Assembly (NCBI GenBank): GCA_037445555.1 | Contig: JBBIKG010000003.1 | Coordinates: 80,231-144,230 of the forward strand | DNA length: 64,000 nt | Direction of reading: 5' to 3' | Source of the DNA: JAAYJT01 sp037445555 | Lineage (GTDB): Bacteria > Bacteroidota > Bacteroidia > Bacteroidales > JAAYJT01 | Shown here: positions 35,515-41,581 of the stretch, piece by piece | How the letters are laid out: each line of letters opens with the position of its first letter | How positions within the stretch are numbered: position 1 is the first letter of the stretch | Program-made: the position numbers and the translations under genes | The notes under the pieces: model-generated | Told to the model about the DNA's origin: nothing | What the model saw: the letters and a program-made list of their open reading frames with translations, nothing else | Databases searched by the model: none

Positions 35515-36190
35515 CCCGATGAGTCTGTTTCTCATAATTTACTCCCTGAAAAATCCTTTGCAAAAAAATTCACGGCCTGTGAAGAAAATTAGGATCAAGA
35601 GTACCTGCGGTAATTGGCTTCTCCACTTCTGCCATTGTTATTTTTCCGGCTATTGACATGGACTGGTTGAATTTGTGCGCTGTTTGTTTAAATGTCAGGT
35701 TTCCCATCGTATCTCCTTTCTACGCTTTAACCAATTCAAGATCAGACTTCAGGACTGTTTCGGGCAAATTTGGTTTGCCATCTAATATTCGAATTTCTTT
35801 TCAATCAGCCACATCGGCTTCAGCTCCTGCCGTGACAAAAAATGCCGGAATGCCAGCACCCACCACACGGCAGCGTTCGACTAGCGTTCCCTGTAAAATC
35901 AGTTCAACTTCGGGCTTGCCCGAAAACAACTACCATACAAATTCGGGATTTTAGCCAACCTAGGACAAAATCATTTTATGCTCTTCCAGTTTAGCAATGA
36001 AATTTCATGTCCGAAATTGTCAACACCGATATTATTCGAAATATATGTCAATACTTTTACACCACTTCCGGCTAAACCGGAGTAGTATTCTTGGGTATCT
36101 CGCAGAGTCCGAAACCTCCAACCATCAAGGTCATCTCATCTTTTACACCCTAAATTGCCTCGGCGGCGTGGTTTGCCACCCTATTCAAAT
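35515..36190 (-). pseudogene. Decayed CoA-transferase subunit A (acetate/3-oxoacid type)
   Basis: Reading the minus strand through stop codons gives clear CoA-transferase alpha-subunit sequence in order: MTLMVGGFGLCEIPKN, ISNNIGVDNFGHE, EEHKMILS*VG*NPEF, GKPEVELILQGTLVERCR, VVGAGIPAFFVTAGAEADVA, EIRILDGKPNLPE, ELVKA*KGDTMGNLTFKQTA, AGKITMAEVEKPITAGTLDP and RIFQGVNYEKQ. There are at least six in-frame nonsense codons (for example 35801-35803, 35720-35722, 35570-35572), several explained by single-base changes, and at least one frameshift. Intact enzymes move CoA between acetate or succinate and acetoacetate. The B subunit expected next is absent; the IS relic begins there. Confidence 0.85.
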
Positions 36191-36414
36191 CGCTGTTAAT
36201 GCATATGTGAGGATAATATTTTTCATTTCGTGGTCACTACCTCTTAAAAATTTCTTTCATGCGTAAGGTGATTTGCGCCAAAAACTTGATATTATCGTAA
36301 TTTTATTTTTTTTAAAAGAAAAACTTCTTCCTACATTCAGGCTTCAACAGTAATTGTTTATCGATTCTCTCCTTTTCTGATCTGTAATACAAACGTTCAA
36401 TTTCGATAGAAATC

Positions 36415-38598
36415 GTGATCCATTCAGGAAAAATCAGTTTCATTCATTGGATTGGCCGGATTATGTCATTCCCGGGTATTGATGAAAATACGCTGGTTCT
36501 GAAAATAAATGTATGGTTGGGCAACCTCGGCGCTTCAATTGCTATAATAGGCATGACAATTTTGGGCTGGGTGCTTGATCTGCATTCAATTGTTGCCTAC
36601 GGAATAATCCTGTTAGCAATTACTTTACCTACACTTGTTGCAATTCCAATTATGCGGAAACATATTGATAGGCTGCATTTTATATTGCAATTTTCAGTAC
36701 TATGGATTACATTTTATTTTATGTTAAAGCTTGGCGGATTGCTCCACTCAGGTGGGCTTATGTTTACAGGTATTTCCATCATGTTCTTGTCCCTCAGTTT
36801 TCAAAATACCAGGCTAACCATCTGGTTATTTATTACATATCTGCTTTCTCTTGTAGCTACTGTCCTTCTTCAGCCTTTGTTAATTCCGGCACCTGAAATG
36901 ACACCCGGAAAAAATCTATTGCTTTTTGCCGTGAATAGCTCATGGCAAGCCGGGTACGCGTTAATGCTTATCCTTAACAATATCAATCAGAAGAAAGAAA
37001 TTGCTGAAGCCAAACAGGCAGAAGCTGTGCGCCTAAAAGAACTGGACGAAGCCAAAACCAGACTTTTTACCAATATTACCCATGAATTTCGCACACCTTT
37101 AACTATAATAATGGGAATGGCGCGGCTTATAAAGGAAAAACCGGGCGAATGGCTTGAAGCTGGAACCGAGAAAATAAGGAATAACGGACAGAATCTGCTG
37201 CATTTGGTCAACCAGATGCTTGAACTTTCTAAACTTGAGTCGGGATCCATGCCGCTGCATATTTATCAGCAGGATATCATTTTACAACTCAGGTATCTTA
37301 TCGAATCGGTCAGTTCAATGTCTCTCAGCAGAAATATTGAGTTGAAATTCCAACCGGAGTCAGATCATCTCTTCATGGATTACGATGCGGATAAGATGAT
37401 GCACATTGTTATCAACCTTTTATCGAATGCGCTAAAATACACACAGGCTGGAGGTTCGGTATGGGTAACAACCGGGTTGTCGTCAAATAACAGAAGCCAG
37501 GTATTGCTTATTAAAATCAGGGATAATGGCCCAGGTATCCCGCCACAAAATCTGCCTTTAATTTTCGACCGGTTTTATCGTATTGAAGAAGACTCCGCTC
37601 AATTCGAAAACGGATCGGGCTTGGGCCTGGCTTTGACCAAGGAACTTGTAAAACTCATGGATGGCATGATTGGCGTGGAAAGCGTGCCCGGAGAAGGAAC
37701 AACTTTTTCCATACAGTTTCCTGTGTCAAATAATGCCCCGCTTAAGGAAATGGCATGCTTTTCGGAGGTAAATGGAAAAATTGCCGTACTGGTCCCGTCA
37801 ATTGAAAAACCCCGCGAAAAACAGTTTGATAAAGATCCGGATGAGAGTGAAAAGCCGATTTTACTGGTGGTTGAGGATAGCCCTGACCTGGTGGAATATT
37901 TAAGAGCTATCCTTGAAAATGAGTATCACCTCGAAATTGCCGCAACCGGACGCGAAGGAATGCAAAAAGCCATCGAATATATCCCTGATATTATCCTCAG
38001 CGATGTGATGATGCCCGAGATGGATGGGATTGCGATGCTCGAAAAACTGAAAACCGATCAGCGTACCAGCCATATCCCCGTAGTTATGCTTACTGCAAAG
38101 GCTGATATTACCTCAAAACTTGCGGGCCTGGAAAGAGGTGCCGATGATTACCTGGCCAAACCCTTTAACGAAGAAGAACTTCATGTACGGCTCAAAAAAC
38201 TGATTGAATTGCGCAAACTTCTCCGCGAACGGTACACATCAATGGAGTCGTTGCCGAAAACCAAAGACAAAGCCCTCATGATCGAAGATGCCTTCATGTT
38301 AAAAATTCGCAGCATTATGGAAGCCCATCTCGATAACGATCGATTCGGTATCCACGAATTATGCATAGAAATCGGTATGAGCCGTGCCCAGTTGTATCGT
38401 AAATTTAAATCGCTGACCGACAAAACAGTAAATGAATACCTGTTGAAATTCCGCCTTTTTAAAGCTAAAGAAATGCTTATAAATTCCGATCTCAGCGTTT
38501 CGGAAGTGGCTTATGAGGTGGGGTTTAAAAACCTGTCGCATTTTAGCCGGGCTTTCACTGAAACTTTCGGATTAAATCCCAGCAGTGTAAGGAAATAA
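36415..38598 (+). CDS. Membrane hybrid histidine kinase-response regulator with AraC-type DNA-binding domain
   Basis: 727 residues from GTG 36415; ATG 36463 (MSFPGIDENT) is an alternative that keeps all helices. Six transmembrane helices (about 32-187) with no sizeable periplasmic domain, a short coiled coil, HisKA with phosphoacceptor H223 (FTNITHEFRTPL), HATPase with NLLSNALKYT (334-343), DNGPG (370-374) and GSGLGLAL (400-407), a receiver with D530 (ILSDVMMPEMDG) and K582, then two AraC helix-turn-helices (645-727). One-protein two-component systems of this kind usually sense glycans through large periplasmic propellers; here the sensor is intramembrane. Probably controls the next two genes through the shared 21-base-period sites. 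Confidence 0.92.
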   Translation: MIHSGKISFIHWIGRIMSFPGIDENTLVLKINVWLGNLGASIAIIGMTILGWVLDLHSIVAYGIILLAITLPTLVAIPIMRKHIDRLHFILQFSVLWITFYFMLKLGGLLHSGGLMFTGISIMFLSLSFQNTRLTIWLFITYLLSLVATVLLQPLLIPAPEMTPGKNLLLFAVNSSWQAGYALMLILNNINQKKEIAEAKQAEAVRLKELDEAKTRLFTNITHEFRTPLTIIMGMARLIKEKPGEWLEAGTEKIRNNGQNLLHLVNQMLELSKLESGSMPLHIYQQDIILQLRYLIESVSSMSLSRNIELKFQPESDHLFMDYDADKMMHIVINLLSNALKYTQAGGSVWVTTGLSSNNRSQVLLIKIRDNGPGIPPQNLPLIFDRFYRIEEDSAQFENGSGLGLALTKELVKLMDGMIGVESVPGEGTTFSIQFPVSNNAPLKEMACFSEVNGKIAVLVPSIEKPREKQFDKDPDESEKPILLVVEDSPDLVEYLRAILENEYHLEIAATGREGMQKAIEYIPDIILSDVMMPEMDGIAMLEKLKTDQRTSHIPVVMLTAKADITSKLAGLERGADDYLAKPFNEEELHVRLKKLIELRKLLRERYTSMESLPKTKDKALMIEDAFMLKIRSIMEAHLDNDRFGIHELCIEIGMSRAQLYRKFKSLTDKTVNEYLLKFRLFKAKEMLINSDLSVSEVAYEVGFKNLSHFSRAFTETFGLNPSSVRK

Positions 38599-38616
38599 CT
38601 TTCTTACTCCGAATCC

Positions 38617-38653
38617 TGAGACATACAGCAAACAACCTGAGATGCATGGCAAA
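38617..38653 (+). promoter_or_regulatory. Tandem AraC-type half-sites upstream of the esterase gene
   Basis: Two direct half-sites of form TGAGA-N7-CAAA start at 38617 and 38638, exactly 21 bases (two helical turns) apart. The second begins 37 bases before TAAAATTGTA (38675). The same layout recurs at 39933-39969. Likely operator for the adjacent AraC-domain hybrid regulator. Confidence 0.7.
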
Positions 38654-38674
38654 AGGCACCAGGATAATTGTGTG

Positions 38675-38684
38675 TAAAATTGTA
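38675..38684 (+). promoter_or_regulatory. Activator-dependent -7-like element of the esterase gene
   Basis: TAAAATTGTA, one mismatch from TAnnTTTG, 26 bases before the ATG; identical 10-mer at 39991-40000 at the same distance from the half-sites. No -33 box, as expected of an activated promoter. Confidence 0.55.
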
Positions 38685-38710
38685 TCACGAAACCAGTAAA
38701 TCAAGAAGCT

Positions 38711-39877
38711 ATGAAAAAACAGTTACTTATTTCAGTTTTTGGAATAATAACGACTACAGGTCTTTTTGCTCAGACCGGGACACTTATACCTGGTAGCATC
38801 ATGCATGATGTTACCAGAACTTATCAAGTTTATATCCCAAGTTCATACAATCCCAGCATTAAGGTTCCATTGCTTATTAATCTGCATGCAACCGGAATGC
38901 AGGCTGCAGATATGCTTTCTCTCGCTGATTTCAGGCCCATAGCGGATACTGCAAATTTTATCATTGTGCTGCCTGATGGAAAGCCTGTACCTCAAATGGG
39001 AGGCTGGTGGGGGTGGGATATTTTCCCCACAACTTCTGGTTTTGATGACCTGGGATTTTTATCCCGCCTGATCGATACTCTGAGTGCGCGATACAATATC
39101 GATGCCGGAAGAATATACAGTACCGGGCACAGCGCCGGTGCAATAATGAGTTATAAGTTAGCCTGCATGCTGAGTTCGAAAATCTGTGCCATTGCTCCGG
39201 TAAGCGGTTTTATATTTCCATATCTGATCAATGATTGCAAGCCCATGCACCCTACTCCGGTTATGGAAATACATGGTACTGCCGATCCTGTAAGGACATG
39301 GGAGGGTGTTGGCCCTGTTACACCTGCCGTTCACGTAGATACGATGATTAATTATTGGGTGAAATTCAATGCCTGCTCTCCTGTGCCGGTTTATGATTCG
39401 GTTCCAGATATTAATAAGTCGGATAATTGCTGGGCAAAACGTTACAGATACACTAACGGAACCTCAGGAAGCACTGTTGTTTTTTATAAGATTATGAACG
39501 GAGGCCATTCCTGGCCTGGCAGTGCGGTTTATCAATCTTATGGTAATACAAACATGGATATTAATGCATGCGCAGAGATATGGAGGTTCTTATCGGCCCA
39601 AAGGCAGTCTCTGTCGACCGGAAACCTTTATTTAGCAAGGGAAAAGCCTGAGATGAATATTTATCCAAATCCGGTTCGAGACGTTTTGAATATTAATACC
39701 TATGAATCGCTTAAGCTGATTACAGCTTATGATATGACAGGCAAAGAAATTCCTTTGCAGAGGATGTCAGTTTCGAACAACAATGTACTTATAAATACTT
39801 CAACTTGGAGTCCGGGGGTTTACCTGATAAATGCCATCATTGGAAATAAATTCTACTACAGCAAGATTGTGAAGTAG
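38711..39877 (+). CDS. T9SS-exported alpha/beta-hydrolase esterase (PHB-depolymerase/LpqC-like)
   Basis: 388 residues. Signal peptide cleaved at LFA|QTG. Esterase family related to polyhydroxybutyrate depolymerases, feruloyl and acetylxylan esterases: oxyanion region NLHATGMQ, nucleophile S141 in GHSAG, Asp192 in GTADPV, and His266 in GGHSWPG complete the triad. The last about 75 residues (from EMNIYPNPVRDVLNI to KFYYSKIVK) are a type A sorting domain for type IX secretion, so the enzyme should be released or surface-bound. Natural ester substrate unknown. Cargo of the composite transposon; preceded by the shared tandem operator. Confidence 0.9.
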   Translation: MKKQLLISVFGIITTTGLFAQTGTLIPGSIMHDVTRTYQVYIPSSYNPSIKVPLLINLHATGMQAADMLSLADFRPIADTANFIIVLPDGKPVPQMGGWWGWDIFPTTSGFDDLGFLSRLIDTLSARYNIDAGRIYSTGHSAGAIMSYKLACMLSSKICAIAPVSGFIFPYLINDCKPMHPTPVMEIHGTADPVRTWEGVGPVTPAVHVDTMINYWVKFNACSPVPVYDSVPDINKSDNCWAKRYRYTNGTSGSTVVFYKIMNGGHSWPGSAVYQSYGNTNMDINACAEIWRFLSAQRQSLSTGNLYLAREKPEMNIYPNPVRDVLNINTYESLKLITAYDMTGKEIPLQRMSVSNNNVLINTSTWSPGVYLINAIIGNKFYYSKIVK

Positions 39878-39932
39878 TGTGAGGAAAGCATACAGGATGG
39901 TTTGAATTAAAAACCGTGAAGATTTTTTATTT

Positions 39933-39969
39933 TGAGACATCAGACAAATAATGTGAGACACACAGCAAA
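39933..39969 (+). promoter_or_regulatory. Tandem AraC-type half-sites upstream of the lipoprotein gene
   Basis: TGAGA-N7-CAAA at 39933 and 39954, exactly 21 bases apart, the second 37 bases before TAAAATTGTA at 39991. Spacing and core bases equal those at 38617-38653, while the bases between are different. Confidence 0.7.
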
Positions 39970-39990
39970 GCGTATTCTTTCAGTTAGTTG

Positions 39991-40000
39991 TAAAATTGTA
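39991..40000 (+). promoter_or_regulatory. Activator-dependent -7-like element of the lipoprotein gene
   Basis: TAAAATTGTA, the same 10-mer as at 38675-38684, 38 bases before ATG 40039. Confidence 0.55.
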
Positions 40001-40038
40001 CTGCCTGAATTTAGTTGTAATTTCAAAAAACAACAGCC

Positions 40039-40563
40039 ATGAAAAAGATTGCAATTGTCCTTGGAGTAATGTTCTTCGGTATGTGGAGTTGCTCAAAAGA
40101 TCTGTTGACTGATCCTTCCATTTCCGGCAACGGTAATGCTGACCTGAAAAAAAGTGAAGTAAAAACATTTGTTCTCAGAGCCATTAAATTGCAGAATCAT
40201 CCTACTGCAACTCCCGGGGTTTATAGTATATCCGGGAATATGTCGCATCTGGGTTTAATTGATCCTCAAAGCACTTTAACTATGTGGCCGATAGGACCTG
40301 ATCCGGATAATCCCGGAACTGTTTTTCAGTCGGCAGTAATCAATATGATTGGAGCCGATGGTTCAAGTCTTCATTTCATATCCATAAAAGCTAAATTTAG
40401 TTTCGCGACTGGATATGGCGAACAAGAATGGACTATAGATTCGGGAACAGGCCGATTCGAAGGAGCAACAGGGTGGTACAAAAGTACTTCCCAGTTCGAT
40501 TTTACAACGATGACAAATTATGTGACAGGCGAAGGAGCATTTTACATTACAAAAAAGAGCTAA
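40039..40563 (+). CDS. Small lipoprotein of unknown function
   Basis: 174 residues with a lipoprotein signal (lipobox GMWSC, Cys18), then SKDLL, compatible with surface export in Bacteroidota. The mature part is beta-rich, with GTGRFEGATGWY and a closing strand GEGAFYITKK, reminiscent of small calycin or dirigent-like barrels; this is only a resemblance. The last codon and stop (AGC TAA, 40558-40563) fall in the terminal repeat of the right IS relic, so the original C-terminus may have been longer. Shares its tandem operator with the esterase gene, so the two are probably co-induced. Confidence 0.72.
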   Translation: MKKIAIVLGVMFFGMWSCSKDLLTDPSISGNGNADLKKSEVKTFVLRAIKLQNHPTATPGVYSISGNMSHLGLIDPQSTLTMWPIGPDPDNPGTVFQSAVINMIGADGSSLHFISIKAKFSFATGYGEQEWTIDSGTGRFEGATGWYKSTSQFDFTTMTNYVTGEGAFYITKKS

Positions 40564-40566
40564 GTT

Positions 40567-41460
40567 CTAACTAATATTTACAGCATTTTCTTTAAACAGC
40601 CGGAACAACTCAAACCCCTGGGATGATGCCGGTATGTTTATAAGCCACATCTTGATGGTTGTTTTAGTTTCTGATAGTTTTCCAACATAAGCAAACCAAT
40701 TGAGATAATTTTGCAGGCACTTTAAACCTACGCCATTAAATGGTGACAAGAATATTCTAAGTTGAGAATGGGTATTGTTTACATCCTGCAGGTGGATATT
40801 TTTGTCATTTTTATTCACATGTTCTTTGCCCAATACTGCTCTGTGTTTTAATGCAGGGTTTTCTCTTGCAAATAATCTGCAGGATGGGTGTTTATCGGTA
40901 ATCAAAGTAGTCTGGTCTGTTATTTTCCCATCAAGGGCTTTGGTTATTTCATCAGCACTCAACCGCTTTGACTCTACCGCTTTCAAGTATAATTCCCCAT
41001 TTCTATGAACAGCCGTTACTACTTGCACTACTGTTGGGTTTTCAGAATCATCATTTCGTTTGAAATCACTACCTCTCTTTCTGGGTTTTCGCTCCAGGCT
41101 TCTGGAACCTTTAGTGCTCAGTGCTAATTCTTTTGCAATTTTTTGATCGACATACCTTTCTCCAAGCTGCGGGTAGCTCTGCCACTTATGCTTAAGGTTT
41201 ATGTCCCACCGTGCTGTGCCTTAAGTTTCGATGAACCATTTGGTACAACTTCGACAAGTATACCTCTGAACTCCATGTTGCTTCCCTCTTTTGTAAGCGG
41301 TGGTACTGAAACAATATGGACAACCTTATCTATTGTTTGTCTTCGCGAGTTCCTGGCACACATTTCCCAATACCTGCCCCTGAGTTTCAAGATCTTGTAA
41401 TAACTTGTCGAGAATTGTTTCTGACCTTTTTTGGTAATTCAAGGAATTGCTGATTAATTT
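40567..41460 (-). pseudogene. IS1595-family (ISXO2-like) transposase, inactivated
   Basis: A single minus-strand frame encodes a zinc ribbon (CPYCFSTTAYKRGKQHG ... RYTCRSCTKWF), a helix-turn-helix-like KIAKELALSTK, and the ISXO2 DDE part (KPRKRGSDFK, TVVQVVTAVHRNGELYLKA, LITDKHPSCRLFARE, NTHSQLRIFLSPFNGV, LQNYLNWFAY). Two nonsense codons interrupt it before and after the zinc ribbon, and the segment between ELALSTK and KPRKRG that should carry the first catalytic acidic residue is missing. The longest open remnant is 40567-41028. Confidence 0.8.
41045..41101. repeat. 57-base exact repeat, copy 2
   Basis: Identical to 35401-35457; encodes KPRKRGSDFKRNDD of the transposase on the minus strand. 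Confidence 0.9.
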
Positions 41461-41517
41461 CGGCTTTTGTTTTTATAAGGCAAACAGTACATTTTGCTGA
41501 ATAATTTGAACTTAGCC

Positions 41518-41525
41518 GTTGATTT
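41518..41525. repeat. Target-site duplication, right copy
   Basis: GTTGATTT directly outside the outer end of the right IS relic; identical to 35207-35214. Confidence 0.82.
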
Positions 41526-41581
41526 TAACTAATAATCACTAAGATTAGTATCAACGGCAGTGTTCTGCCTGCTGAAGCAAA

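Larger units (their letters stand above)
35215..41517. mobile_element. Composite transposon bounded by two IS1595-family relics (about 6.3 kb)
   Basis: The unit runs from GGCTAA at 35215 to TTAGCC at 41517. It has IS1595-family transposase relics at both ends in the same orientation (35215-about 35465 and 40558-41517), inverted terminal sequences at its two outer ends, and an identical 8-base duplication outside them. Removing the unit and one duplication rejoins GGTTTAA-GTTGATTT-TAACTAA. Cargo: a decayed CoA-transferase subunit gene, a hybrid two-component regulator, a T9SS esterase and a lipoprotein. Both transposases are dead (internal deletions, nonsense codons), so the unit is now immobile unless helped in trans. 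Confidence 0.78.
40558..41517 (-). mobile_element. Right IS1595-family relic
   Basis: 960 bases. Inner end AGCTAAGTTC at 40558 and outer end, read on the minus strand from 41517, GGCTAAGTTC; both continue with A/T-rich sequence ending CAGCA, forming terminal inverted repeats. It contains one transposase frame. There is no matching duplication at its inner junction (40550-40557 differs from 41518-41525), as expected if it transposed as the right arm of a composite unit. Confidence 0.78.

Noticed and set aside
35658..35954. 98-codon plus-strand open frame
   Set aside because: It is antisense to the CoA-transferase pseudogene, whose minus-strand reading has extended homology; no start signal or family match on the plus strand.
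35949..35957. TTTTAGCC resembling the inner terminal repeat of the left IS relic
   Set aside because: It falls inside the CoA-transferase pseudogene at codons for VG-N-P and is explained by mutation of a Glu codon to TAA; the relic's homology stops near 35465.
36378..36393. TGATC-N7-CAAA upstream of the hybrid kinase as an autoregulatory half-site
   Set aside because: Two core mismatches and no second half-site 21 bases on either side.
41143..41400. 85-codon plus-strand and 63-codon minus-strand frames within the right IS relic
   Set aside because: Both are out of phase with the transposase frame that encodes the zinc ribbon and are by-products of the relic.
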